NCBI GenBank assembly: GCA_913775725.1
Contig: CAJYNG010000025.1
Span: 1 to 64,000 of the forward strand
Length of the DNA stretch: 64,000 nucleotides
Direction of reading: 5' to 3'
From: an uncultured Stenotrophomonas sp.
Lineage (GTDB): Bacteria; Pseudomonadota; Gammaproteobacteria; Xanthomonadales; Xanthomonadaceae
The notes beneath the pieces were generated by a model. That model worked only from the letters and a program-made list of their open reading frames with translations. It was not told where the DNA came from and made no database searches. Positions 9,974 through 21,021 of the stretch are shown here, piece after piece. Position numbers and translations under genes: made by a program. Within the stretch, counting starts at the first letter, position 1, and every line of letters starts with the position of its first letter.

Positions 9974-11773
9974 TCAGCGCTTGTACTTCGGCACGAACAC
10001 CTTGTTCACCGCATCGGCCAGCTGGTCCGGCGGCAGCAGGCCCTGGTCGAGCAGGAAGTTGTTGAAGGCCAGGCGGTCGAACTTCGCGCCCAGTGCCAGC
10101 TCGGTCTGCATGCGTAGCTCCAGGATGCGGGTATAGCCGTAGAAGTAGCTGCCGGCCTGACCCGGCATCCGCACCATGTAGCGGTCCAGTTCCTGGGTGG
10201 CCATCGCCTTGGACAGGCCAACCTGCTCGATCAGCACACGCTCGCCGTTGGCGCGGTCGGTCAGGCCGAGGTTGAGCATCGGGTCCAGCATCGCGCGCGC
10301 AGCACGCAGCAGGCGGAACTGCAGGGCGATCATCTGCCCGTCCAGCGGCTCGTACGGCACCATCTCGGCCTCGGCATACAGCGCCCAGCCTTCCACGTTC
10401 ACCGAATTGAACGCGAACATGGTGCGTGCCAGCGAGATGCCACGCTCGACCATCGCGGTGAACTGCAGCTCGTGGCCGGGGCGGCCTTCATGCGCGCTCA
10501 GCGTCCACGCCGCCGCACCGAAGTTGAAATCGTCGTACTGTGCGCCCGGGCCCGCCGCCGGGTTGCCCAGCGGCAGCACGAAGGTGCCCTGCTGCCCGGT
10601 GTTGTTGACCAGCGGCGCCGGCAGGAAATGCGGGGCCGGGCTGGCGGCACTCTCGGCGGCCGAACCCAGGCGCATCTGCATGGCGCGCTTGGGCACGTCG
10701 ACGATGGCGTGCTCGCGGATCAGCGGGTCGATCGCATCGATCACCTTGCGGTAGTGGCCTTCCAGATGATCGTCGGCGATCTTGTCGGCCTTCAATGCGC
10801 GGATCACCGCCACCGGGTCGCTCGGGTCGGCAACCTTCAGGCCCTTGTCCTTCACCACCAGCGGCGCCAGCTGCTGCATCGCCGAGCGGGTTTCCATGAA
10901 CTCCAGCTGCGCACGCTGCATCAGCAGCTTCGGATCGATGTCGATGCCGACCTGCTTGAGCTGGTATGCGTACAGCGGCGCTGGCAGGCGTGCGTCGGCA
11001 CGTGCCTTCGGCAGCACCTCCCTGCGCGTCCAGGCGGCGTAGTCCTTCATCTGCCCGGCCAGGGCCTTCATCGCTTCATCGGCGCCGGCGATCTGGTACT
11101 TCTTCAGCAGCGACTCGATGCCGGTGATGTAGGTCTCGACGTTGTCCAGCGACTGCTGCACTTCGATCTTCGTCGGCTGCAGCAGGCTGCTGTCCTTCAG
11201 CCGTTCTTCGTAGCGCTGGCGGGCCAGCGTGGTGAAGGCGGTGCCGCCCGGCTGCAGGCCGGCATAGGCCTTGAGACGGTCGACCGCCTTGGCCCGGCGC
11301 TCGGCCGGCACCTGGTCGGACAGCAGCAGGTTGAGGCCGCTGAACACGGTCTGCGGCGCATCGCTCCACGGCAGCAGGTACTTCTCGTTGAGCTCGCTGC
11401 CTTCAATGTTCTGGCTGGCGGCATGGATCATGATCTCCAGATCCTGGCGGACATTGGGATCCTGCTCAGTGGCCAGCTTCGCCTTCAGTTCGTCGCGGGC
11501 CCTGGCCATCGCGGCGCGGTAGCGCTTGCCGTTGTCCGGACCGAGGTCAGCCACCTTGTCGTCGTAGCCGGGCACGCCGAAGAAGCCGGTCTCTTCCGGC
11601 TGGAACGGGCCCTGGGCGTCCAGCAGGATCTGCGCCAGCGCATTGCTGCGGGCAACCCAGGCTGGGCTGGCCGGGGTAGTGGCCTTGGCGGTGGGTGCCG
11701 CCAGCGCCGGTGGTGCGGACAGCAGAGGTGCGGCAGTCAGGGCCAGGGCAACGGCCAACGCGATCGGCTTCAT
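9974..11773 (-). CDS. secreted DUF885 family protein, putative metallopeptidase
   Basis: 599 residues with a signal peptide (MKPIALAVALALTAAPLLS, cleavage near PPALA). The DUF885 signature AHEGRPGHELQ (about residue 435) is the family's presumed zinc-binding motif, with a downstream glutamate in NVEGWALYAEAEM. Family members are periplasmic or secreted and thought to be peptidases, though few are characterised. The gene stands alone between the SMAG pair and the metalloprotease islet. Confidence 0.85.
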   Translation of the reverse strand: MKPIALAVALALTAAPLLSAPPALAAPTAKATTPASPAWVARSNALAQILLDAQGPFQPEETGFFGVPGYDDKVADLGPDNGKRYRAAMARARDELKAKLATEQDPNVRQDLEIMIHAASQNIEGSELNEKYLLPWSDAPQTVFSGLNLLLSDQVPAERRAKAVDRLKAYAGLQPGGTAFTTLARQRYEERLKDSSLLQPTKIEVQQSLDNVETYITGIESLLKKYQIAGADEAMKALAGQMKDYAAWTRREVLPKARADARLPAPLYAYQLKQVGIDIDPKLLMQRAQLEFMETRSAMQQLAPLVVKDKGLKVADPSDPVAVIRALKADKIADDHLEGHYRKVIDAIDPLIREHAIVDVPKRAMQMRLGSAAESAASPAPHFLPAPLVNNTGQQGTFVLPLGNPAAGPGAQYDDFNFGAAAWTLSAHEGRPGHELQFTAMVERGISLARTMFAFNSVNVEGWALYAEAEMVPYEPLDGQMIALQFRLLRAARAMLDPMLNLGLTDRANGERVLIEQVGLSKAMATQELDRYMVRMPGQAGSYFYGYTRILELRMQTELALGAKFDRLAFNNFLLDQGLLPPDQLADAVNKVFVPKYKR

Positions 11774-11803
11774 GGTGCACTCCAGGACAGGGTTGCCCGC
11801 ACC

Positions 11804-11842
11804 CTACGCGCTCACGGCGATGCCGACAATCGGCTGGAGGTC
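11804..11842. repeat. left copy of an imperfect 39-base direct repeat
   Basis: Starts CTACGCGCTCACGGCG and ends GGAGGTC. It matches 13514-13551 at 34 of 39 positions with one gap. The two copies bracket the metalloprotease gene. It contains the small hairpin GCCGA-CAA-TCGGC. Confidence 0.5.
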
Positions 11843-11954
11843 ACGGGGGAAGGGGAGCGCAGGATGCATGTGCTTCGTCGGTAATCCGACCATCTGCAGA
11901 ATTCACAGCCTCTCCAACGGGGTAACAGCCTGCCTGGCACCCCGATCTTCCGTC

Positions 11955-13229
11955 TTATGGCCAAGGATAGAAGTCGGCAATCATCTGGCGGGTTTCGTTC
12001 AAGACCCTGACATTGTGGTGGGTCTTTTCCGTGCCGGCAGGCAATCCGTTGTGACTGAGGTCAGGCGAAGACCACAGATTCACTCGGTGACATGGCACGC
12101 CAGAGCACTCGTAGGACATCACAGTCCTCCAGCGATCAGGCACATTCTCCGGCGCCTGATAGCCATGCCCGTAAGCAGATCGTGGCGGACTGATCGATGC
12201 ATTTGCGGGCTCATGATCGGCGCCGAACAGGTGTCCAATTTCGTGGGCGAGGCTGCTGGTACTGGCCCTCAGGCAGTTCCGCTCTACAACCGCGAAGGCC
12301 GCTTCCTTCGTGGCCAACAGCCGTTGCGCCTGTCCGCAGGACGACAGTGACGACCCTGTGTCGCTAATCATCAGCACGATGTCCGCCTTGGCAACATCGC
12401 GGACCTGATGCATGAAGCCCAGTGCACCCCTTCTTCCGGCCATGAGATCATCCAGCGTCTGGGTTACACCGGTTTCCCGGTAGCCGGGTAGTGCGTTCCC
12501 CGCGCGCTCCAGTTCGATCTGGATTCCGCTGTCAGAGAATCCCTTGTTAGCCAGACACACGGCCTTCCGCATTTCGGCAAAGACCTCTTCCCGGTCACTC
12601 CCAAGTGCGGCGGTTCCATAGCCGAAGAGGACACGAGCCGTTGATTTTCCCGCGGGTCCGGCTTCGGCTGAAGCGGCTGCACCAGGCACCGCGGGGCCGA
12701 CATCGCGCACCGGTGCCTCTCGTGGAAGCCTGCGCAGATCCTTGCGGATCAGCACGCTGCCTTGGAGTTCGTACCGAAAGCTGCCGATGTTGAAGATGGC
12801 CTGCAGTCGCCCGTCAGAAGCCTCGGAAACACGCACCGTCCCTTCCACATCTGTACACGGCGAGGAGGACGATGCAGTTGTGCCAGCCCAACGGAGCCGG
12901 CTGGGCATCATTCCGGATGATGTTCCGCCATTCTGGACGGCCAGAACGTGGACCGGATCCGGCGCGCCACCTGCCGGGTAGCCTGCAACGCGTTCCAGCC
13001 GTACTGTCACGTCGAAAAGATCGACTTCGATCGAATCGCCGGAAAGGGCATCTGGATGAACGTCAACGCGACGCACCCAGTCGACGATGCTGCCCTCGTA
13101 CTGCCTGCGCAGCTCTGGTCCAGGATCCCACCCACCAGCAGGTATCTGGACGAACCGGGTACCGGTCTTCGCAACTGACGGAAAGATGCCGAGCAGAACC
13201 AGCACCAGACAGAAAAGCGCACGTTCCAT
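11955..13229 (-). CDS. secreted metzincin-type metalloprotease (M12/reprolysin-like)
   Basis: 424 residues starting MERALFCLVLVLLGIFPSVA, a signal peptide. The long N-terminal half (about 25-210) has no recognised domain. The C-terminal half carries a complete metzincin zinc site, HEIGHLFGADHE (about residue 345), and the Met-turn VMSYEC. Paired cysteines near the end (SYECSGVPCH) could form disulfides. Such enzymes are exported proteases. The base composition looks less GC-rich than the neighbouring genes and a 39-base imperfect repeat brackets it, so recent acquisition is possible. An upstream in-frame start would add 24 residues before the signal peptide. Confidence 0.85.
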   Translation of the reverse strand: MERALFCLVLVLLGIFPSVAKTGTRFVQIPAGGWDPGPELRRQYEGSIVDWVRRVDVHPDALSGDSIEVDLFDVTVRLERVAGYPAGGAPDPVHVLAVQNGGTSSGMMPSRLRWAGTTASSSSPCTDVEGTVRVSEASDGRLQAIFNIGSFRYELQGSVLIRKDLRRLPREAPVRDVGPAVPGAAASAEAGPAGKSTARVLFGYGTAALGSDREEVFAEMRKAVCLANKGFSDSGIQIELERAGNALPGYRETGVTQTLDDLMAGRRGALGFMHQVRDVAKADIVLMISDTGSSLSSCGQAQRLLATKEAAFAVVERNCLRASTSSLAHEIGHLFGADHEPANASISPPRSAYGHGYQAPENVPDRWRTVMSYECSGVPCHRVNLWSSPDLSHNGLPAGTEKTHHNVRVLNETRQMIADFYPWP

Positions 13230-13696
13230 GATCCATCCGCAATGTCGCCGCCACATGGCACGATGAACGCTAAGTGTTGGCTCCACATCAGCAGGAGACA
13301 CCCATCACATAGACTGTGGACGGCGGGGGATTCGGGTTGTACACGACAAATTTTCGCCACATCTCTCCAGATAGGGTGCGCTGTCCTGCCCTGAGTTTCC
13401 GCCTGGATACCTCAACGATCTCCAGCCAGATGGCAATCCCGACACCTATCAGTTCGCACGCATCAGCGTTCCTTGTGCGGCATCAGAATGGCTTCACAGT
13501 CGCCGATTCTTCACTACGCCTCACGGCGGTGGCGACAATCGGCAGGAAGTCGTGGCGGATTGATGTGCGACCGGGCCCAGGGAAGACCTGCCAGTCGACT
13601 CACGTGCGCAACGCGGGGCCTTCAGACGCCTTGTGAAGAGCAATCGGCCAATAGGCGGCATTACCAGCCGCCTTTACCCGGCCGCGCGACCTGAGG
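13230..13696. other. gene-free stretch upstream of the metalloprotease
   Basis: About 470 bases. Short open frames exist on the plus strand but have no convincing start, codon pattern or similarity. The right copy of the direct repeat (13514-13551) is here. The metalloprotease promoter must lie in the first part. Nothing else was recognised. Confidence 0.4.
13514..13551. repeat. right copy of an imperfect 39-base direct repeat
   Basis: Starts CTACGCCTCACGGCGG and ends GGAAGTC; partner of 11804-11842. Confidence 0.5.
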
Positions 13697-14212
13697 TCAC
13701 AACGCCGCGGTCCGTGGGCATTCGCCGCGATCACGGCAGGCCTGCAACTCGCACTCCCCCGCAGCCTCGTCGTCATCCAGCGCGGTCAGATCGAAGGTCT
13801 GCTTGTCTTCGGCCAGTACATACATCACCGGGTAGTCCCACACGTCGTCACTGCGGGTGCCCTTCACGAAGAGCCGGCCGTGCGCATGCGGTCCTTCCAG
13901 CGCAACGGTCAGGCCGACATCGCGCTGGCCGTTGATCGCGGTCTGCATGCTGCCCAGCGGCATCGATTCGATATGCAGCGGCTCGCCGAAGGCTTCCACC
14001 AGTTCGATGCTGCAGCCCGCGCGACGCATCGCTTCGCGCATCGGCGGGCTCTCGCGTGCCGCCTCGCTCCAGCGCAGCACGCTCCAGGTCACCACGCCAC
14101 CTGCACCGCCCAGCACCAGCACCACCGTCAACGGCATCGCCCAGCGCCAATGACGGCACCACCAACCGGCGGACGTCTGTCGATGGGCAGGAATCGGTGG
14201 TGGCAGGGTCAT
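13697..14212 (-). CDS. Coa1-family (cytochrome oxidase assembly factor 1-like) membrane protein
   Basis: 171 residues: a cytoplasmic N-terminus, one membrane span (about residues 24-46, MPLTVVLVLGGAGGVVTWSVL) and an extracytoplasmic domain. The domain has the Coa1/Tim21-like pattern of a helix (REAMRRAGCSIELVEAFGEPL) followed by a sheet with GPHAHGRLFVKGTRSDDVWDY. Mitochondrial Coa1 assists cytochrome oxidase assembly; the role of bacterial members is not established. The C-terminus is cysteine-rich (GECELQACRDRGECP). It is followed by the DPP IV gene on the same strand. Confidence 0.72.
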   Translation of the reverse strand: MTLPPPIPAHRQTSAGWWCRHWRWAMPLTVVLVLGGAGGVVTWSVLRWSEAARESPPMREAMRRAGCSIELVEAFGEPLHIESMPLGSMQTAINGQRDVGLTVALEGPHAHGRLFVKGTRSDDVWDYPVMYVLAEDKQTFDLTALDDDEAAGECELQACRDRGECPRTAAL

Positions 14213-14237
14213 CGGCGGGCTCCTTCCCGGCTGCGGA

Positions 14238-16625
<2,388 letters not shown>

Positions 16626-17315
16626 TCAACGCTGGCCGAACAGGTGCTTGCGCTCTTCGTCGCTGAGCGGCTTGCCAGCGTTCGGGTTCACCTGCTGGCG
16701 CAGGGCATAGGCGCGCTGGGTGGCCGGACGTGCGGCGATGGCGTCGTGCCAGCGCTTGAGGTTCGGGAACGCGGCGAAATCCACCGGCAGCTTGTCGTAG
16801 GCGCCAATCCACGGGTAACTGGCCATGTCGGCGATGGTGTACGCGTCGCCGGCCAGGAAGGCGTGCTGGGCCAGGCGCTTGTCCATCACCCCGTGCAGCC
16901 GGCGCACTTCATTGTCATAGCGCTCGATGGCATACGGGATCTTGTCCGGCGCATACACGTTGAAGTGGCCCATCTGGCCGCTCATCGGACCCAGGCCCGC
17001 CACCTGCCAAAACAGCCATTCCAGAGTGGTCACGCGGCCGCGCGGGTCGCTGGGCAGGAACTGGCCGCTCTTTTCGGCCAGGTACAGCAGGATCGCGCCG
17101 GACTCGAACACGCTCTGCGGAGCACCGCCATCGGCCGGGGCATGGTCGACGATGGCCGGCATCTTGTTGTTGGGCGAGATGGCGAGGAATTCCGGCTTGA
17201 ACTGGTCGCCCGAGCCGATGTTGACCGGGTGGATGCGGTACTCCAGGCCGGCTTCTTCCAGCAGCAGGGTCACTTTGTGGCCGTTCGGGGTGGGCCAGTA
17301 ATACAGGTCGATCAT
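16626..17315 (-). CDS. yfcG: glutathione S-transferase, YfcG-type (nu class) disulfide reductase
   Basis: 229 residues starting MIDLYYWPTPNGHKVTLLLEEA. The TPNGHK motif matches the Thr/Asn pair that nu-class GSTs such as E. coli YfcG use to bind glutathione or its disulfide. The thioredoxin-like half (1-85, with MPAIVDH and FESGAILLYLAE) is followed by the helical half with LAGDAYTIADMASYPWI. It probably acts as a glutathione-dependent disulfide-bond reductase in the cytoplasm. Fifty in-frame upstream codons lack similarity and were excluded. Confidence 0.9.
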   Translation of the reverse strand: MIDLYYWPTPNGHKVTLLLEEAGLEYRIHPVNIGSGDQFKPEFLAISPNNKMPAIVDHAPADGGAPQSVFESGAILLYLAEKSGQFLPSDPRGRVTTLEWLFWQVAGLGPMSGQMGHFNVYAPDKIPYAIERYDNEVRRLHGVMDKRLAQHAFLAGDAYTIADMASYPWIGAYDKLPVDFAAFPNLKRWHDAIAARPATQRAYALRQQVNPNAGKPLSDEERKHLFGQR

Positions 17316-17427
17316 GGCGGCGGCTCGGGGTGCGGAAAGGAACCTGAAGTCTAGTGCGTGAGTTGGGTTGGCACCGTCACGGCAGGCCGGTAACCTCGCC
17401 TCTCCCCCGCAACGCAGCATCCTCCGC

Positions 17428-18048
17428 ATGAGTGCAAACCGCCCGCCGCTCTCCCCGCTGTCCACGCTGATCTTCGCCTCGCGCTGGCTGCAGCTGCCGC
17501 TGTACCTGGGCCTGATCGTGGCGCAGTGCGTCTATGTGTTCCTGTTCGGCAAGGAACTGTGGCACCTGATCTCGCATTCGGCCTCGATGGGTGAGCAGCA
17601 GATCATGCTGATCGTGCTGGGCCTGATCGACGTGGTGATGATCTCCAACCTGCTGGTGATGGTGATCGTCGGCGGCTACGAGACTTTCGTCTCGCGCCTG
17701 CGCCTGGAAGGCCACCCGGACCAGCCGGAGTGGCTGAGCCACGTCAATGCCAGCGTGCTGAAGGTGAAGCTGGCGATGGCGATCATCGGCATTTCCTCGA
17801 TCCACCTGCTGAAGACCTTCATCGCCAGCGGCGCACTGAATGGCATCCCGCTATGCACGCCGGAGCAGATGAGCGTGGCCGCCGCCAACATCGGTGTCGC
17901 CCGCTGCTCGATGCTGACCCCGGACGGCGTGCTGTGGCAGACCATCATCCACTGCGTGTTCATCCTGTCGGCGATCGGCATCGCCTGGACCGACAAGCTG
18001 ATGTCCAACGGCCACAGCAAGCCCCACGACAAGGCGCACGACCACTGA
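17428..18048 (+). CDS. yqhA: UPF0114 (YqhA) family membrane protein
   Basis: 206 residues with the family patterns [35 protein letters not shown] and YETFVSRL. There are four predicted membrane spans (about 17-40, 55-80, 110-135, 170-190). The family (TIGR00645) is widespread in Proteobacteria with no settled biochemical function. The C-terminal tail is histidine- and lysine-rich ([11 protein letters not shown]), which could bind metal. Divergent from yfcG. Confidence 0.9.
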   Translation: MSANRPPLSPLSTLIFASRWLQLPLYLGLIVAQCVYVFLFGKELWHLISHSASMGEQQIMLIVLGLIDVVMISNLLVMVIVGGYETFVSRLRLEGHPDQPEWLSHVNASVLKVKLAMAIIGISSIHLLKTFIASGALNGIPLCTPEQMSVAAANIGVARCSMLTPDGVLWQTIIHCVFILSAIGIAWTDKLMSNGHSKPHDKAHDH

Positions 18049-18248
18049 TGTCGTTGCCAGCAGCGGCATGACGCCGTTGCCCGTTCCGGCCGCCGCCCCT
18101 TGCACGAGGCGGTGGCCGGGATGCTAGATTGCACCCTCGCCGTTGCCGGCGGTGGCGTCGGGAAACGTCATCGTTCCGCGCCCGGACCGCAGGTCCCGGC
18201 CATGCATATCAATGATTTACGTCACGTCGTCTTCTAGAGGGGAGCAGG

Positions 18249-19253
18249 ATGTCGCACGTCTCAACGATCACCGCCGCGCGCCGGTGGCTGCCGGTTGCCC
18301 TGGCACTGGCACTGGCCGCCTGCTCGGGCAAGGAAGAATCCGTAGCACCTGCTGCCGCCACGGCGCCTGCCGCTGCCGCACCCGCCGCACCGGTGGTCGC
18401 TGCCAAGGTGCAGTCGATGGGCACCGAGCAGCTGCGCGAATCGGCCAGCCAGGCGCTGCGCGAGAACCGCATGTATGCGCCGGCCGGCGACAACGCCATT
18501 GAGTACTACCTCGCCCTGCGCGACAAGACGCCGGACGACGCCTCGGTGAAGAGCGCACTGACCGATCTGCTGCCGTACACCCTGATCGCCGCCGAGCAGC
18601 ACCTGGGCCGTGAGGACTACACCGAGGCGCAGCGCCTGGTGGCGCTGATCGAGAAGGTGGATGCCTCCGCCCCCGCCCTTCCGCGCCTGAAGGAAGGCCT
18701 GGCCAAGGGCGTGGAAAACGCGGCCAAGCGCACCGAGACAGAAGCCGAGAAGGCAAAGAAGGACGCCGAGGACCGCAGCAAGCAGCAGATCGAACAGCAG
18801 CGCCTGGCCGAACAACGTACCAAAGAAGCCGACGCGGCCAAGCAGATCGCCGCGCAGCAGGATGCCGCACGCCGCGACAACGAGCGCCAGGAGGCCGAGC
18901 GCCAGGCCGCGGCCCGTCGCGATGCCGAACAGAAGCAGCAGCAGGCGGCCGCCCAGCAGGCCAGCGCCGCACGCCAGGCAGCCGCTGCTGCCGCGCCCAC
19001 GCTGCGCCCGGTCAGTACGCCGGCGCCGCGCTATCCGGGCGAAGCACTGCGTTCGGGCACCTCGGGCGAAGTACTGGTAGAGATCACCGTCGGCACCGAC
19101 GGCTCGGTGATCAACGCCCGCGTGCTGCGCGCGACACCGAGCCGCGTCTTCGACCGCGAAGCCCTGAACGCCGTGAAGCGCTGGCGTTTCGAACCGGTCA
19201 GCGCACCGGTCACCACCCGCCGCACGCTGGTGTTCGCCCCGGGCGGCGGCTGA
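18249..19253 (+). CDS. lipoprotein with coiled coil and C-terminal TonB domain
   Basis: 334 residues preceded by AGGGGAGCAGG. A lipobox (LALAACSG, Cys about residue 25) replaces the usual TonB membrane anchor. Residues 30-55 are Ala/Pro-rich, 65-150 helical, and 150-240 a long charged coiled coil rich in E, K, Q and R. The C-terminal 85 residues form a TonB domain (PRYPGEALRSGTSGEVLVEI, VLRATPSRVFDREALNAV, KRWRFEPV). A lipid-anchored TonB domain cannot use the standard ExbB-contacting helix, so it may be a structural or ligand-binding variant rather than an energy transducer. Confidence 0.85.
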   Translation: MSHVSTITAARRWLPVALALALAACSGKEESVAPAAATAPAAAAPAAPVVAAKVQSMGTEQLRESASQALRENRMYAPAGDNAIEYYLALRDKTPDDASVKSALTDLLPYTLIAAEQHLGREDYTEAQRLVALIEKVDASAPALPRLKEGLAKGVENAAKRTETEAEKAKKDAEDRSKQQIEQQRLAEQRTKEADAAKQIAAQQDAARRDNERQEAERQAAARRDAEQKQQQAAAQQASAARQAAAAAAPTLRPVSTPAPRYPGEALRSGTSGEVLVEITVGTDGSVINARVLRATPSRVFDREALNAVKRWRFEPVSAPVTTRRTLVFAPGGG

Positions 19254-19257
19254 CTAC

Positions 19258-19287
19258 AAAAAGGGGACGGAGGGGATTAAGTCGTTT
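19258..19287 (+). repeat. half copy of the AAAAAGGGGACGGAGG palindrome
   Basis: Only the left arm (ending TTAAGTCGTTT) of the palindrome at 2154-2220 and 58905-58975 is present, starting four bases after the TonB-lipoprotein stop. Confidence 0.7.
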
Positions 19288-19303
19288 CCGCCCCTTGACG
19301 ACG

Positions 19304-19336
19304 CCAAGGCCCGGCATGTCCGGGCCTTGGCCGTTT
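19304..19336. terminator. intrinsic terminator between convergent genes
   Basis: CCAAGGCCCGG and CCGGGCCTTGG pair perfectly around CATGT, then CCGTTT. It ends at the stop of the minus-strand gene that starts at 19590. Confidence 0.7.
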
Positions 19337-19590
19337 CAGGCCGCGCCCTCGATCAGCTCCTGCAGTGCAGGATCACGCGCAGCCAACACCCGGAACAGGC
19401 CCAGTGCGTGCAGACCCGGCAGCAGTGCACGCAGGTCGGCCTCGGCGGCGGCGCGGGTGGCATCATCGCTGGCGGAATCCTGCCAGTCACGAACGCTGGC
19501 CAGGAAGGCGCCGACACTGCCCTTGCGCACGGTGAGACCGTTCACCTGCACGTCATTCTGATGGTCGGGAAGGATGTCCTGTGGCTGCAT
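19336..19590 (-). CDS. small conserved protein, function unknown
   Basis: 84 residues beginning MQPQDILPDHQNDVQVNGL. It has no signal peptide or membrane segment and consists mostly of predicted helices (SVGAFLASVRDW, AEADLRALLPGLHALGLF). No family was recognised. It is divergent from the AraC regulator with 77 bases between starts, so it may be a target of that regulator. Confidence 0.65.
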   Translation of the reverse strand: MQPQDILPDHQNDVQVNGLTVRKGSVGAFLASVRDWQDSASDDATRAAAEADLRALLPGLHALGLFRVLAARDPALQELIEGAA

Positions 19591-19667
19591 GGGGAAGCGC
19601 TCCGTTGAAGTGGGCTCCAGTGTCGGGACGCGGCATCGACGTTTCTGCCGTATAACTGCCAATAGAT

Positions 19668-20453
19668 ATGGCAGATCAGACAACCACCGCATTGCTCGAT
19701 CCCGCATTGGCCGATGCTGCCGACGGACCGGTGGTGCTGGCGGCCCGGCTGCACCAGCGCGGTATGCGTCGCACGGCCCGCCACCGGCATGTCCGTGGGC
19801 AGCTGCTGGGTGCGCATCAGGGGCTGCTGCGGATCGCCGCCGACGACTTGCACTGGTTGCTGCCCGCAGGTCACGTCGCCTGGATACCGCCGTTGCTACC
19901 CCACGCGCTGCTGGGAGCAGACGGGTTCGATGGCTGGAGCCTGTACTTCTGCGCCGCGGCCTGCCTGGAGCTGCCCGCCCAGCCGCGTATTTTCCAGCCC
20001 AACGCGCTGTTGCAGGCCGCAGTGATGCGGGCCCTGCAATGGCCATACACCGCACTGGATGCCGCGCAGGCACGGTTGGCCGGTGTGATCGCCGATGAGA
20101 TCACCGCCAGCACGCCATTGCCGCTTGCCCTGCCACAACCACAGGATCGGCGGTTGCAGCGGATCGCAGCCGCCTTGGCGCGCACACCGCATGACACCCG
20201 CAGCATCGAGGACTGGGCCACCCGCAGCGGCCTGTCCAGCCGCAGCCTCGCCCGCCGTTGGCAGGCCGAAACAGGCATGACCTTGAGCCAGTGGCGGCAG
20301 CGCCTGCGCGTGCTGCTGTCGCTGCCACGCCTGCTGGCGGGCGAACCGGTGATCAGCGTCGCTCTGTCGCTGGGCTACGAAACGCCCAGTGCGTTCATCG
20401 CCGTCTTCAAGCGCGAGATGGGGGTGACGCCTGCGCGGTACTCCGGCGGCTGA
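19668..20453 (+). CDS. AraC family transcriptional regulator
   Basis: 261 residues. The N-terminal cupin-like sensor part (about 25-110, RQLLGAHQGLLRIAADDLHW, HVAWIPPLLPHAL) is followed by a two-helix-turn-helix DNA-binding domain (about 165-261): SIEDWATRSGLSSRSLARRW and VISVALSLGYETPSAFIAVF then RREMGVTPARY-like GVTPARYSGG. This is the typical layout of cytoplasmic AraC/XylS sensors of small molecules. The ligand is unknown. Confidence 0.92.
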   Translation: MADQTTTALLDPALADAADGPVVLAARLHQRGMRRTARHRHVRGQLLGAHQGLLRIAADDLHWLLPAGHVAWIPPLLPHALLGADGFDGWSLYFCAAACLELPAQPRIFQPNALLQAAVMRALQWPYTALDAAQARLAGVIADEITASTPLPLALPQPQDRRLQRIAAALARTPHDTRSIEDWATRSGLSSRSLARRWQAETGMTLSQWRQRLRVLLSLPRLLAGEPVISVALSLGYETPSAFIAVFKREMGVTPARYSGG

Positions 20454-20520
20454 CGCATTCGACGCTCCCGCTGTCTGCCCTCTCGACCTAAGCTATTTGC
20501 TGAATTCAGGAGGAGAACAG

Positions 20521-20949
20521 ATGAAGTACGACGACGCCAGCTGGCATTCCGGGGGTGACTTCCCTTCGGATCTTCCGGTCGAGGCCGGTGCGACTCACAT
20601 CGGTATGTACCTGGCATGGCTGCTGCTACAGGGCATGGCAAGTGAAGAGCTCGCCGAGGACGCAGAAGAAGACCTGCAGGCGCTGCGGGAACGTCGTACG
20701 ACGCCGGGCCTGTTCCTGCTTCAATGCAGCGACGGAAAATTCGTCGATGACCTGATCAGTGATGAAGCCAACACGTTCACTGCTGTGTACTACGAACTCG
20801 AGAATGGCCAGTATCTCGAAGACTATGAGGAACAGCTGGGGGCCGACGTCATTTCGCTGTATTACGTCGCCGATACCTGGGAAAACTTCGACCGACTGGC
20901 ACCGGTGATCGCCCAGCGCTTCGCCGCTTGGCAGGCAACGCGAACCTGA
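20521..20949 (+). CDS. conserved cytosolic protein of the KYDDASWH-GGDFP family (DUF7832-like)
   Basis: 142 residues with a strong ribosome-binding site (CAGGAGGAGAA) before ATGAAGTACG, which fixes the start. The opening KYDDASWHSGGDFPSDLPVE and ATHIGMYLAWLL are strongly conserved in this family of uncharacterised, acidic proteins, which often occur near contact-dependent or polymorphic toxin immunity genes. No toxin gene is seen beside it here. Confidence 0.75.
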   Translation: MKYDDASWHSGGDFPSDLPVEAGATHIGMYLAWLLLQGMASEELAEDAEEDLQALRERRTTPGLFLLQCSDGKFVDDLISDEANTFTAVYYELENGQYLEDYEEQLGADVISLYYVADTWENFDRLAPVIAQRFAAWQATRT

Positions 20950-20953
20950 GAAC

Positions 20954-20983
20954 AACGAGGCCCGGAATGACCGGGCCTCGTTT
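20954..20983. terminator. intrinsic terminator
   Basis: AACGAGGCCCGG and CCGGGCCTCGTT pair perfectly around AATGA and end in TTT, four bases past the stop of the plus-strand gene. It also serves the convergent ABC operon. Confidence 0.8.
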
Positions 20984-21021
20984 CAGATCCGCCGGGCATG
21001 GCCTGGCGCTACCACCCGCGC

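Noticed and set aside
13316-13636. Short plus-strand frames between the metalloprotease and Coa1-family genes
   Set aside because: No ribosome-binding site, no similarity and poor codon pattern.
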